DNA of 64,000 nucleotides from Bartonella sp. B1099 (GTDB lineage Bacteria; Pseudomonadota; Alphaproteobacteria; Rhizobiales; Rhizobiaceae): NCBI RefSeq assembly GCF_944801835.1, contig NZ_CALYLN010000004.1, positions 40,001 to 104,000 of the forward strand, read 5' to 3'. Shown piece by piece: positions 30,498 to 39,349 of this stretch (position 1 is its first letter; each line of letters starts with the position of its first letter). The notes under the pieces were generated by a model. It saw only the letters and a program-made list of their open reading frames with translations, ran no database searches and was not told where the DNA came from. The position numbers and the translations under genes were made by a program.

Positions 30498-32105
30498 CTA
30501 TTGTGGTGTCTTATAACTTTTCACTAAAGGATGCCATTCATAGCGTATGGTAGGTCGACCGCCTTGAGAGCTATTGTCTCCAGAGATTTCACGAATATAG
30601 TTACAACAGCATAAAAGCTCTAAAGCTTGCTTAACGGCTCCATTGTCCTTTAAACATTTCCAATTACGTTTATAAACATCACGTGAAGTAAAACCATCGG
30701 GTAAATAATCACAGCGTTCAACAATTAATTTTGCACGCTCTGCTGTTAATGTATCATGCGCCGCGTAAAGACGTTTTGCGTGACTTATCAGATATTTTTC
30801 CCAATACAAAGCTCTCTCAAGGGCATTTCTATTGATTTCAAAACGCCCCCCTTCGCACAGTTCAAAAATCAACGCAAGGGTTGGTATGGTTTTATCCATT
30901 TTCAAGAGATGCGCTTGTAAACTTTCGGAGAAATTTTCCCCTTTGGTTGTTTTTTGAAAATTTTCCCACCATTCACGAAACATCTCTTGGGCTTCGGCAG
31001 AAAAACGTATGGTAATGGGGTGTTTTGGTGATCCTAAAGGTTTATCATAAAGAGAACGAAAGACTTCTTGATAATTTTCCCATGCCTTTTGCTTGAAAGG
31101 TTTATCAACCCATTCACGTTCTTTTCGTTCATCGGGAAAAACTAGCATTTGAAATCGTTGTAATAAACCGTCATCGTTTATTCCACGGTGCATTGCTTGA
31201 ATGACTGGAATAATTCGTGAAGGTTGAATGCCCCCAATAACGGAAAGAGTTGCATTAGGAATATGAATGGTTCCACGCTCTATACGGTCATAGGTATATG
31301 GCTTATTGCCATTAAAAGCTGTTAGATAGAAAGAACGGTCTGATTGATATTCCTTTCTCTCCAAATTGGCTAAAAAACCAGATAATTCATCACGGACCAT
31401 TAAGAGACCACGGGGGTTTTCTTTTAACAATTCCCCAAGCTTTTCGACCGTGACATCATTGACAATCAGACGTCGTTTATTAAGCGTGTCATCATCGTCG
31501 CTTTCTTTGTGTTCAAGAGCTTGAGAAAGAAGAGCAAGGGCGTGTTCCTCGTCTTGATCTTTGAGTGCTTTGTAGGCTTGTTTTTTCTTTTCTCTCTTGT
31601 CTAACTCAATCAGAATATCTTTTGTTTCTTGCTGTTTTTTCTGCTTTATCCATTCTTGATGCCATTCCTCTTGAAAAGCATAGAGAGGGGCTAAAGCAGC
31701 TTCCATGGTAGGTGTTTTCATGGTTGAAGGTTGCCCCACAATGGCGCCCCAGAGATTAGGAACAATTTCCCAATTGGCATATTGTTTTGGAGCGATACGC
31801 ACGCCATTTCCAATAACAGCAGCCAAACCGCATAAAGCAGAGATAGCAACAAAGTCGATAGAAGATTGTTGCATATCAGAAACGTCATAAACATAGTCTA
31901 TTAATGGTGTTGGGAGCAGATAGACTTTAAAAGGCTCGACGGGTAAAAGAGCTTTATCAATAGACTGTAATTCCCCCCAACCGTTTTGTTGCAAGGCTTG
32001 TTCATAAGGAATAGCTTTTAAACAAGTATTATCATTTAAAAAGGCATGATCGTTATCATTGACGGGGGCATTTTCATTATTGTGTTGTAAATTACTATTT
32101 TTCAT
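30498..32105 (-). CDS. DUF3987 (primase-helicase-like) replication protein
   Basis: A 535-residue protein of the DUF3987 family found in phage satellites and integrative islands, usually beside a Toprim primase and probably acting as a helicase-like partner in element replication. A P-loop-like motif is GQPSTMKT (residues 124-131). The charged stretch KQQETKDILIELDKREKKKQAYKAL is probably coiled coil. Later blocks are NPRGLLMVRDELSGFL, SVIGGIQPSRI, and GINDDGLLQRFQMLVFPD. It overlaps the upstream primase gene by four bases. The copy in island B is very similar throughout, diverging at the C-terminus. Confidence 0.88.
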   Translation of the reverse strand: MKNSNLQHNNENAPVNDNDHAFLNDNTCLKAIPYEQALQQNGWGELQSIDKALLPVEPFKVYLLPTPLIDYVYDVSDMQQSSIDFVAISALCGLAAVIGNGVRIAPKQYANWEIVPNLWGAIVGQPSTMKTPTMEAALAPLYAFQEEWHQEWIKQKKQQETKDILIELDKREKKKQAYKALKDQDEEHALALLSQALEHKESDDDDTLNKRRLIVNDVTVEKLGELLKENPRGLLMVRDELSGFLANLERKEYQSDRSFYLTAFNGNKPYTYDRIERGTIHIPNATLSVIGGIQPSRIIPVIQAMHRGINDDGLLQRFQMLVFPDERKEREWVDKPFKQKAWENYQEVFRSLYDKPLGSPKHPITIRFSAEAQEMFREWWENFQKTTKGENFSESLQAHLLKMDKTIPTLALIFELCEGGRFEINRNALERALYWEKYLISHAKRLYAAHDTLTAERAKLIVERCDYLPDGFTSRDVYKRNWKCLKDNGAVKQALELLCCCNYIREISGDNSSQGGRPTIRYEWHPLVKSYKTPQ

Positions 32106-33031
32106 ATTTTCCTTTCTCTAGAAAGTAGTACATTATTAAAGTCTATTCCTTTTGGAGCTTGCATCATAAAGACTTCAAAGCCTTGGCTATAAGCACGCTT
32201 TGCTAGGGTAAAACCTGCTTTACGACCCGCATCATCGCCGTCCATTGCGATTGTCAGACGCCCTTTTATCGGGGGTAAATTCACACGCATCATGCCACTG
32301 GTGGAAAGAGACGCCCATAAATTCACGGGCTCTGATAACAATCCAGACAGCAGAGACAGCCCCGTTTCAATGCCTTCACAAATAACCAAATGTTTTGGAT
32401 TGTCTTGACTTAAATGCACAGCACCGCCCATGACAGAACCCAACATGGCTTTGGCTGGTTTCTGATCTGTTTTGCAGCCATTGGCTTTTAAAAAGGTCCT
32501 ATGAATGGCAAAAGAGCCAGCCCCCTTAACAAGAGCCACCAACGCGGGCAGTGTCATTCCTAATGGATGTGGACATTTATCGTGAAAACGTAAATCAGCA
32601 GGCAATTCACATGTGAGCCCCCGCATGCGTAAATAGGTTTCTGCTAAAGTATTTTTGATCGGTTGACTTTGTTGCCAAATCTTTTTTGCTCTTTCTGCTT
32701 TCTGTTTTGCTCTTTTGAAATCAGCACAAAACTGTTTTGAGAAAGAAAGCGTATGATCATAAGTTTTATCAAAAAAGGCTTGTTTCTCCAGCAAGCCAAT
32801 TCTTCTAAGCGCTTGTATGATCTCTCTAAAAGAGCAACCGGCATAACAATAGAGTAAAAGACGCCCATCAAGTCCATTGGTAATGGATAAACTAGGCAGT
32901 CTATCATCATGAGCAGGGCAACGGGCTGTTCCATAACGCCCATGCCAAACTCCACGTAATGCACAAGTAATTTTTCGAGCTGTTGTATGCAATGCATAAG
33001 CATTGCTTGTTGTAGCATTTGTAAAATGCAT
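32102..33031 (-). CDS. Toprim primase (P4-like zinc-binding and Toprim domains)
   Basis: A 309-residue primase-type protein. The N-terminal zinc-binding domain shows RCPAHDDRLPSLSI and CYAGCSFREI, as in CHC2/P4 primases. The C-terminal Toprim domain has LVICEGIETGLSLLSG and the acidic pair in IAMDGDDAGRKAG. It probably primes replication of the excised island together with the DUF3987 protein, with which it overlaps. The ORF is open to 33055, but the ATG at 33031 is chosen because AAGGGA precedes it. The island B homologue has lost most of the Toprim domain. Confidence 0.88.
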   Translation of the reverse strand: MHFTNATTSNAYALHTTARKITCALRGVWHGRYGTARCPAHDDRLPSLSITNGLDGRLLLYCYAGCSFREIIQALRRIGLLEKQAFFDKTYDHTLSFSKQFCADFKRAKQKAERAKKIWQQSQPIKNTLAETYLRMRGLTCELPADLRFHDKCPHPLGMTLPALVALVKGAGSFAIHRTFLKANGCKTDQKPAKAMLGSVMGGAVHLSQDNPKHLVICEGIETGLSLLSGLLSEPVNLWASLSTSGMMRVNLPPIKGRLTIAMDGDDAGRKAGFTLAKRAYSQGFEVFMMQAPKGIDFNNVLLSRERKI

Positions 33032-33130
33032 AAAATCCCTTCCTGCTACTTGCATTACAGGACAGATTCTGTTATTTCGGAATTTGTGAAAGTTGAAATA
33101 CTTTGTCTGTCCTATAAGGCGAAGTTTTCT

Positions 33131-33331
33131 TTAGGCGGCGTCGTTGCTGCGTTGGTTTTTTGCCTTTTCGATTACGTCGTCAAGGTCGGATTGTAACCAA
33201 CGCGCTAAGGAACCAATCTTTAAAGGTTTTGGCACCGAGCCATCAGCGACCCGCCGCCAAAGTGTTGAAACACTTATATTAAGTATTTTTGCACTCTCAC
33301 GTACCGTGAGGAGTGGTTCATTTGGAATCAT
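33131..33331 (-). CDS. AlpA-like excisionase/regulator
   Basis: A 66-residue winged-helix DNA-binding protein of the AlpA/MerR-like excisionase family: LLTVRESAKILNISVSTLWRRVADGSVPKPLKIG, then RWLQSDLDDVIEKAK. Relatives regulate the integrase or direct excision of P4-like elements. It lies between the integrase and primase genes on the same strand, and an orthologue is at the same place in island B. Confidence 0.9.
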   Translation of the reverse strand: MIPNEPLLTVRESAKILNISVSTLWRRVADGSVPKPLKIGSLARWLQSDLDDVIEKAKNQRSNDAA

Positions 33332-33506
33332 GGAATCCCCTCTCTATTTAAATGATCGAATCAGCATCAATTTGCTATATATAAATAGCAATTCGTAGCA
33401 AACTTTTCCAGCAAAAAAACAATATCTTGTGATTTTTTATTCAAAATAAGCCATAATTTGTGATTATACTATTCATTATGGATTAAATATGAAAAAAGAG
33501 ATAGAG

Positions 33507-34688
33507 CTATCCACAACTTTTATTGTTTTGACCAGTGACATAAGAAGCCCATTTATCCATATAGACGCGACGCTGTTCTAAATAATCTGTACGACGATAG
33601 GCACGTTCCACTTTACCCCCGACCGTATGACCTAGAATGGTTTCTGCGACCTCATAAGGAGCATCGGTTGTTTCTGCGAGCCAATCGCGTAAACTAGAGC
33701 GAAAACCATGGGGACAAGCTTCCAGACCAATTTTTTTCATGTATTGTAGCATGCTGTTTTGTGCAAGAGGACCACGACCGGTTGCAGAAAAAAGAAAACC
33801 ATTACGAGAAAGCAGATGTGCTTGTTTAATCACTTTTAGTGCTTCTGATGATAAAGGAACGCGAAATTCTTCTGTAGCATCGCGTCGTCCTTTCATACTT
33901 TCAGCAGGGATAGTCCATATATCCCCATCAATCTGATCTTCACGCATATAACGCAAAGGGCGAGTACGAACACCAGTCAAAATAAGTAAACGCAAAGCCA
34001 GTTGTGTCATGGTTGTTGTTTTGCAGAGTGACTGATAAAAGGCAGGCACATCTTTCCAATCCATTGCAGGTAAATTTTGTGCTTTATGGCGTTGCTTCCC
34101 TAACAGAGCGCGTGCTTTTATTGTTGCTTGTAAATCAACATCCAATCCTAATGCAGCCGCATGTTTAAGACAAAGATTAAGACGATTTATTGCTTTCTCT
34201 GCTGTTGCAGCTTTTGTATGCCATATGGGAGCAAGTACATTGCGTATCTCTGTTTGGGTAATCTCTGAAATGGGAATACAGCCTAATTTGGGGAGAACAT
34301 AAAGTTGTAAAGGTAGAAACCAGTTCCCAGCTTTGCCATCTCCTTTTAATTCAGCTTTACGACTTTCAAAAGCATCTAGAGCAATATCTTTTAAATAATG
34401 AAGATTGCTTATTGCCTCACGCTTTTGTTTATCGCGTTCTTTAATAGGGTCACGACCCTCATGTAAAACAGAACGCCATTGGTTTGCCAATTCACGGGCT
34501 TTTTTTAAAGAGACGTTTCTCAACGCTCCTAATCCCATTTCGCGACGACGCCCATGAATAGTATAACGATAAAGCCATTGAGCACCACCATCTTTACGCT
34601 TATGGAGTAACAAGCCGGCACCATCATTATATTTGCCAGCCCCCAATGTTGCGACAGACCTTGCATTCAGACGGTTCATAAGAGGCAT
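33507..34688 (-). CDS. int: P4-type tyrosine integrase of island A
   Basis: Site-specific recombinase of 393 residues. The N-terminal DUF4102 arm-binding domain is visible (GAGKYNDGAGLLLHKR, MGLGALRNVSLKKARELA). A SAM-like core-binding segment covers about residues 100-200. The catalytic domain has Arg241 (LTGVRT), His327 and Arg330 (HGFR), His354 (LGHTVGG) and the nucleophile Tyr364 (ERAYRR). AAAGGA lies before the ATG. The gene reads inward from the right attachment site. It is close to the island B integrase but diverged. All catalytic residues are intact, so the island may still move. Confidence 0.94.
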   Translation of the reverse strand: MPLMNRLNARSVATLGAGKYNDGAGLLLHKRKDGGAQWLYRYTIHGRRREMGLGALRNVSLKKARELANQWRSVLHEGRDPIKERDKQKREAISNLHYLKDIALDAFESRKAELKGDGKAGNWFLPLQLYVLPKLGCIPISEITQTEIRNVLAPIWHTKAATAEKAINRLNLCLKHAAALGLDVDLQATIKARALLGKQRHKAQNLPAMDWKDVPAFYQSLCKTTTMTQLALRLLILTGVRTRPLRYMREDQIDGDIWTIPAESMKGRRDATEEFRVPLSSEALKVIKQAHLLSRNGFLFSATGRGPLAQNSMLQYMKKIGLEACPHGFRSSLRDWLAETTDAPYEVAETILGHTVGGKVERAYRRTDYLEQRRVYMDKWASYVTGQNNKSCG

Positions 34689-34834
34689 TTTTAGTCCTTT
34701 CTTCTATAGTTTTTACCCACACGCCAGCCCCGCTTTTGACATGCAAGCAAGTGATATTAATTGATACGATATGAGAGGGTTTGTGATGAAAGAATCTTAC
34801 TATATTCGGATCTATGATTCAAGTTGAAAAAGAA

Positions 34835-34854
34835 TGATTTATCATTATAAATCA
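34835..34854. repeat. Inverted repeat at the integrase end of island A
   Basis: TGATTTAT-CATT-ATAAATCA is a perfect 8-bp inverted repeat lying 8 bases inside the direct-repeat attR. Parts of it (ATAAATCAAT) survive at the outer edge of the relics at 6300, 42320 and 47210. It may be an integrase or excisionase binding site. Confidence 0.6.
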
Positions 34855-34862
34855 ATGTGTTG

Positions 34863-34875
34863 CCAGACCCCGGAA
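34863..34875 (+). repeat. attR: 13-bp direct repeat at right end of island A
   Basis: Second copy of CCAGACCCCGGAA. Homology to the leader of the island B integrase stops just before it, so it marks the border of the element. It is followed by a GCGAG/CTCGC hairpin (34883-34896) and the XRE gene. Confidence 0.7.
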
Positions 34876-34914
34876 TACCAATGCGAGGGCGCTCGCAACC
34901 GGAGGGGAAACAAA

Positions 34915-35295
34915 GTGCAAGCTAAAAATTCACATTCTTACGACATTTCTTTAGGCCAAAAAATTCGCTTCAGAAGAAATATGATGGGGTTTTCTCAAAA
35001 ACAATTAGGAAGTCATTTGGGCGTAACGTTTCAACAAATCCAAAAATATGAAAAAGGTTTAAATCGTGTGAGCGCAGCATGTTTACAGGAAATTGCTGAT
35101 GTACTGGGTGTTCCCGTTTCCTTCTTTTACGCTGAGTGCGCAAAAAAAGAAGAGACTTCCTCGCATTGTGATGACAGAATATCGAGTAAAGCAGAATATT
35201 TACTTTTGAAAAATTTCAGAGAGCTTACCCGCAAAAAACAAAGAGCAATTTTGCAGTTGATTTCTGATGAAAAAAACAGCCCCTTATTTTTATGA
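34915..35295 (+). CDS. XRE-family transcriptional regulator (Trp-like)
   Basis: A 126-residue helix-turn-helix repressor type: SLGQKIRFRRNMMGFSQKQLGSHLGVTFQQIQKYEKG, then ADVLGVPVSFFY and a short C-terminal tail. The reading frame is open from 34834, but the GTG at 34915 is chosen because GGAGGGG lies 8-9 bases before it and homologues start there. Bartonella Trp regulators have this form and follow Brt RNAs; one of them affects expression of the adhesin gene badA. Here the presumed Brt RNA is 16 kb away, on the other side of island A, so its normal control is probably broken. Confidence 0.85.
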   Translation: MQAKNSHSYDISLGQKIRFRRNMMGFSQKQLGSHLGVTFQQIQKYEKGLNRVSAACLQEIADVLGVPVSFFYAECAKKEETSSHCDDRISSKAEYLLLKNFRELTRKKQRAILQLISDEKNSPLFL

Positions 35296-35794
35296 ATTTA
35301 CTGAAAAGCCCTCAACTGTTCTGAATAACATTGAAAAGCATTTTAACTGTCTCCGCCCCAAAAGACGAAGATTTTTATCCAATCTGGAAACAGTCTGAAT
35401 AGAAATTTTTGTCTTTAGAGAGAGGGAAGAAATCAAATAATTGGACACTTAACAGATAAAAGACAAAAAAATCTTCCAAGGCGATGCGCCATACCATCTT
35501 TTAAAAACTCAAAAGTGTGAAGAGAAACAATTGACAGAAGAGAAAAAATTCACTTAAGTGCTCTCGCAAAGAGATGAAGAATTCGCATAAAATATTCAAT
35601 TTTTTTCACTTCTGAAAGATTAAAAAAGACAATATTATTTGCAATACAATACTTTATTGTGCTGACAATTCTGATTGTTGTGCACAACATGGGATTTGTT
35701 GAAGATATAATTTAATGATGTTCCTTGACCAACTCATTCTCTCCTGAGTATAGCGCGGGGAATGAACGTGGAGAGACACGAAGGAGTATAGAAA
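35296..35794. other. Intergenic region upstream of asd
   Basis: About 500 AT-rich bases. A perfect -10 box TATAAT lies at 35706 with only a weak -35 box before it; it may drive asd, whose start follows 84 bases later behind AAGGAG. Nothing else is recognisable. Confidence 0.5.
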
Positions 35795-36826
35795 ATGAGT
35801 TTTAAAGTTGCAATTGTCGGCGCAACAGGAAATGTCGGTCGTGAAATGCTTACAATTTTAGAAGAGCGTGGTTTCCCTGCGCATGAAATTGTTCCTCTGG
35901 CATCACGACGCTCATTAGGACAAGAAGTTTCTTATGGAGACAAAACTTTAAAAGTAAAAGCTCTGGATACGTATGATTTTTCTGACACAGATTTGTGTCT
36001 TATGTCTGCGGGAGGAAGCATTTCCAAAGAATATGCTCCTAAAATCGCGGCAGCGGGCTGTGTCGTTATCGACAATTCCTCTACATGGCGCTATAATGCC
36101 AATGTTCCGTTAATTGTCCCTGAAGTCAATGCTGAAGCTATAAATACCTTTTCTAAGCGTAATATTATCGCCAATCCTAATTGTTCAACAATTCAACTGG
36201 TTTTAGCTTTAAAACCTCTCCATGATGCTGCTATCATTAAGCGGGTTGTTGTCTCTACATATCAATCTGTCTCTGGAGCTGGTAAAGAAGGAATGGACGA
36301 ACTTTTCGAACAATCCCGCGCTGTGTTTGTTGCAGATCCTATTACATCAAAAAAATTCACCAAACGCATTGCCTTTAATGTCATTCCTCATATCGATGTT
36401 TTCATGGAAGATGGTTATACAAAAGAAGAATGGAAAATGACGGCTGAAACGAAGAAAATTCTTGATCCGAAAATTAAACTCACAGCCACGGCTGTTCGGG
36501 TTCCTGTCTTTATCGGGCATGCAGAAGCCGTCCATGTTGAATTTGAAAAACCACTCAGCGTATCTGAAGCGCAAGCGCTCTTCCGCGATGCCCCTGGTTG
36601 TCAACTTATCGATAAACACGAAGATGGTGGCTATACCACGCCTTATGAATGTACAGGAGAAGATGACACCTTTATTAGCCGTGTTCGTGAAGATATCACC
36701 GTTGAAAATGGTTTGGCTTTCTGGGTTGTCGCCGATAATTTAAGAAAAGGCGCCGCATTGAATGCCGTTCAAATTGCTGAATTGCTCATTTCTCGTAATT
36801 TGATAAAGCCTAAGTCTGCCAATTAA
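35795..36826 (+). CDS. asd: Aspartate-semialdehyde dehydrogenase
   Basis: NADP-dependent reductive dephosphorylation of aspartyl phosphate, supplying lysine, diaminopimelate, threonine and methionine. The length is 343 residues. The nucleotide site is GATGNVG (residues 9-15). The catalytic cysteine is Cys130 in NPNCSTIQ, and the substrate region with the active-site histidine is in RVPVFIGHAEAVHVEFE. A clear AAGGAG site precedes the ATG. It stands alone, with a hairpin after the stop. Confidence 0.96.
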   Translation: MSFKVAIVGATGNVGREMLTILEERGFPAHEIVPLASRRSLGQEVSYGDKTLKVKALDTYDFSDTDLCLMSAGGSISKEYAPKIAAAGCVVIDNSSTWRYNANVPLIVPEVNAEAINTFSKRNIIANPNCSTIQLVLALKPLHDAAIIKRVVVSTYQSVSGAGKEGMDELFEQSRAVFVADPITSKKFTKRIAFNVIPHIDVFMEDGYTKEEWKMTAETKKILDPKIKLTATAVRVPVFIGHAEAVHVEFEKPLSVSEAQALFRDAPGCQLIDKHEDGGYTTPYECTGEDDTFISRVREDITVENGLAFWVVADNLRKGAALNAVQIAELLISRNLIKPKSAN

Positions 36827-36853
36827 CGCCCTATCTAAAAGGACGAAGAATCT

Positions 36854-36877
36854 AGCCGGTCTGTCAAAAGTCCGGCT
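36854..36877 (+). terminator. Hairpin after asd
   Basis: AGCCGG pairs with CCGGCT around a 12-base loop, 27 bases after the asd stop. The T run following is weak (TCCCTTC). Confidence 0.5.
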
Positions 36878-37331
36878 TCCCTTCAAAAAAATCTTTCCCT
36901 ACTGTTGATTGATATCATCACCCTAAAGAACGTCATACGGAGCATTGACAAATTCTACTCTTAAATATCCTTGGATACCTCTTCGCCTTAAAAACGAAGA
37001 TCTCTATCTGCATTGCTCTTGTACACAATCGCACTTTTTACCCAGTTTGCACCAATCTCTGTCCTCATGCCGCCTTACGACACAATAGTACAAGGACAAA
37101 AAGCTCCTAGCCATTCTCTTAAAAAAATCCATCAAACATTATCCTAAAGAACAGTATCTCGAAGCGTTGATAAATTTCACCCTAAATATTCTTAACTCTC
37201 GCCACCTTAAGTTATCTCTCACCACCTTGATGCTATTTTATGAGATAATAGGATCAACAGCATAAAGCATTTTTTGCTTCATACTGCCATCCTTTTTGTC
37301 ATTCCTGTTGTGAGATTGATTTTTTTTATCC
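36878..37331. other. Intergenic gap with an imperfect duplicated segment
   Basis: About 450 bases. Two segments of about 80 bases, near 36905-36990 and 37128-37210, resemble each other (tcaccctaaagaac / tatcctaaagaac, gagcattgacaaattcta / aagcgttgataaatttca). This is an old direct duplication about 220 bases apart. No gene is seen. Confidence 0.45.
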
Positions 37332-37964
37332 TTATCGAGCAGGATAGGTCACAACACGATAACGCGTTTCATTGCGTTCAAAATTTTTGTCATTAACCTT
37401 ATCCGGAAAGAAGGGATTATAAGCATTGACGTGCTTTACAGAAACTTCTTGTGCTTTTGGCGAAGGATTAAAAATTGTTCTTTCATCTCTTTTTTTGACT
37501 CCTGTGGAATCGATAATCACATCTGTTCTGTACAGTTTTTGCATGTTTTTGCGTGTTTTTTGCATCGCTGGAAGAGCTTTAAAATCAGAAACAATCTGTT
37601 TTACTTTTTGCAATTTTATCATGGAATTTGATTTTACCGGCACCTTTTTAAAAGCAATGGTAGGAACATTAGCAACGTTGACATAACGTGCAGATGCCCA
37701 ACCAACTTTTCCATGATACCCAAGAGAACACCAAGTTTTATTGGATAAGCAGCCATAAATTTGCACTTTTGCGCCCACTGGAACCGTTGCGATCACTTTA
37801 TAAGCTGTCGCAGGACCGGTGCGTAACGATACCTGACCTGATGCAACACGAGCAACAGTTCCAGCAATAGTCCCAGCTTGCGCGTGAGAAGCAGTTATAG
37901 CCACCCCTGATGCTCCCAAAGCCCATAAGATCATTGTCGTTGATAAAAAATTCTTTCTTAACAT
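37332..37964 (-). CDS. Secreted SH3-domain protein
   Basis: A 210-residue exported protein. A signal peptide is clear (MLRKNFLSTTMILWALGASG..., ending in ASHAQA around residue 30). A bacterial SH3_3 domain follows at about residues 33-97 (RVASGQVSLRTGPATAYKVIATVPVGAKVQIYG, WCSLGYHGKVGWASARYV). The rest is basic and lacks known motifs. Such domains often bind cell-wall peptides or host ligands; no catalytic domain is attached. It stands alone between asd and metQ. Confidence 0.85.
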   Translation of the reverse strand: MLRKNFLSTTMILWALGASGVAITASHAQAGTIAGTVARVASGQVSLRTGPATAYKVIATVPVGAKVQIYGCLSNKTWCSLGYHGKVGWASARYVNVANVPTIAFKKVPVKSNSMIKLQKVKQIVSDFKALPAMQKTRKNMQKLYRTDVIIDSTGVKKRDERTIFNPSPKAQEVSVKHVNAYNPFFPDKVNDKNFERNETRYRVVTYPAR

Positions 37965-38482
37965 TATTTTTCTTCCTCTCTAATCTGTGAAGGGCAAAAT
38001 ATTCACCTTTGCAAAAATTTGCCGCATTTAAATCCAGTAATCATCACTCTTTGTTTTTCCCCAAACGCCCCCAGCCCCATTGCAACCAAATCTCTCTTTG
38101 TCCCCTCCAGCCCTCTCCACAAACACGGTCTTTTGACTTTGATTGCGCAGTATGTCCCTCATAAATTGACCACTAAAACATCATCTGATTGCTTGCCTCT
38201 TTAAGCCAATCGTCTCTTAAAGAAGTTTTTAAAGTGTCATTGGTTCCATCAATAAATCATTACAATAGACGAATTGATTGCCTAAATTTCAGAGGATTTC
38301 TATGAACAAATGATGATGTTTCCCCAAAACTGCGGAACATAAAGAAAAAAGAATATGATTTTTTAAAATAAAAGTGATTGAATATTCTCTAAAGCTTGTA
38401 TAACCTCAAATCTCCTTAAAAGAATATAGAGTATATTGAAGCTTTCCTCGAAAAATCTCTTGGAAAAGAAAGTTAAAAGCAC
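37965..38482. other. Divergent promoter gap between the SH3 gene and metQ
   Basis: About 520 AT-rich bases. I looked for an S-adenosylmethionine riboswitch before metQ and saw no convincing one. No gene is seen. Confidence 0.45.
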
Positions 38483-39301
38483 ATGACACTAAATTTTTTT
38501 TCTCGCAGTCAGGTTATAGGATTAGTCCTCTCTCTCTTTACCCTTTTTTTGTCTACTGCTTTTTCCATGGCCGCCGACAAATCAAAAATCAAACTTGGTG
38601 TCATGGAAGGACACGAAGCCACTGTTTGGCAAGTCGCTGCGGAGCAAGCTAAAAAAGCTGGTTTAGAAATTGATCTGGTTTATTTTTCTGATTACACTTT
38701 GCCCAACGATGCTGTTAATGCGGGAGAGATTGATGCCAATGCTTTTCAGCACACGCCTTATCTTAAAAACCAAATGGAACAGCGCGGTTATAAACTTTCA
38801 GTTGTAGGATACACGTTTATTGCCCCAATCGGTGTCTATTCCCACAAAATTAAAGATTTAAAAGATCTGCGTGATGGTGCACATGTTGGCATTCCTAATG
38901 ATCCATCCAACGGTGGAAGAGCCCTGCTCCTTCTCAATTCTTTAGGTCTTATTAAATTAAAAGACCCTCACGATATTCTTGCCTCTCCACTGGATATTAT
39001 TGAAAATCCTAAAAACGTGCAAATTCGTGAACTTGATGCCGGCATGTTAGGGCGAGCTATCGATGATTTTGATATTGCCGTTATCAATACAAATTGGGCT
39101 TTGGTCTCTGGACTAGACTTGCAAAAAGATGTTGTCGCATGGGAAAAAGCAGAAAATAATCCCTATACCAATATCATTGTTGTGCGGACCAGCGACAAAG
39201 ATGAACCATGGGTCAAAAAATTAGTGGCTGCCTACAATAGCGAGCCTGTTCGTGCAAAAATCAAAGAAATCTTTGGTCCAGCAGCACAAACATCTTGGTA
39301 A
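38483..39301 (+). CDS. metQ: D-methionine ABC transporter substrate-binding protein
   Basis: Periplasmic methionine receptor (NlpA/MetQ family) of 272 residues. A signal sequence (hydrophobic residues 10-30, ending FSMAADK) has no lipobox cysteine, so the protein is probably soluble periplasmic rather than lipidated. The family blocks KIKLGVMEGHEATVW, NAGEIDANAFQHTPYL, VGIPNDPSNGGRALLLL, and DIAVINTNWAL are present. It is followed by metN and metI; here the receptor gene comes first. Confidence 0.93.
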   Translation: MTLNFFSRSQVIGLVLSLFTLFLSTAFSMAADKSKIKLGVMEGHEATVWQVAAEQAKKAGLEIDLVYFSDYTLPNDAVNAGEIDANAFQHTPYLKNQMEQRGYKLSVVGYTFIAPIGVYSHKIKDLKDLRDGAHVGIPNDPSNGGRALLLLNSLGLIKLKDPHDILASPLDIIENPKNVQIRELDAGMLGRAIDDFDIAVINTNWALVSGLDLQKDVVAWEKAENNPYTNIIVVRTSDKDEPWVKKLVAAYNSEPVRAKIKEIFGPAAQTSW

Positions 39302-39349
39302 TTATACCCCATATTCACGTCGTTTTGCTAAACATTCTGGTAATTTTAA

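Larger units (their letters stand above)
18928..34875 (-). mobile_element. Integrative island A (satellite-like, carries a type ISP-like R-M enzyme)
   Basis: A segment of about 15.9 kb bounded by the direct repeat CCAGACCCCGGAA. From the right end it carries a P4-type integrase, an AlpA-like excisionase, a Toprim primase, a DUF3987 protein, a large fused restriction-modification gene and three beta-helix-repeat genes, all on the minus strand. No structural phage genes or conjugation genes are seen. The integrase-to-DUF3987 block is repeated, mirror-wise, in island B at the other end of the window. The gene order is that of P4-like satellites or similar integrative islands with cargo at the distal end. 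Confidence 0.75.

Noticed and set aside
38250-38482. Possible S-adenosylmethionine riboswitch before metQ.
   Set aside because: I could not find the conserved SAM-II or other SAM aptamer blocks.
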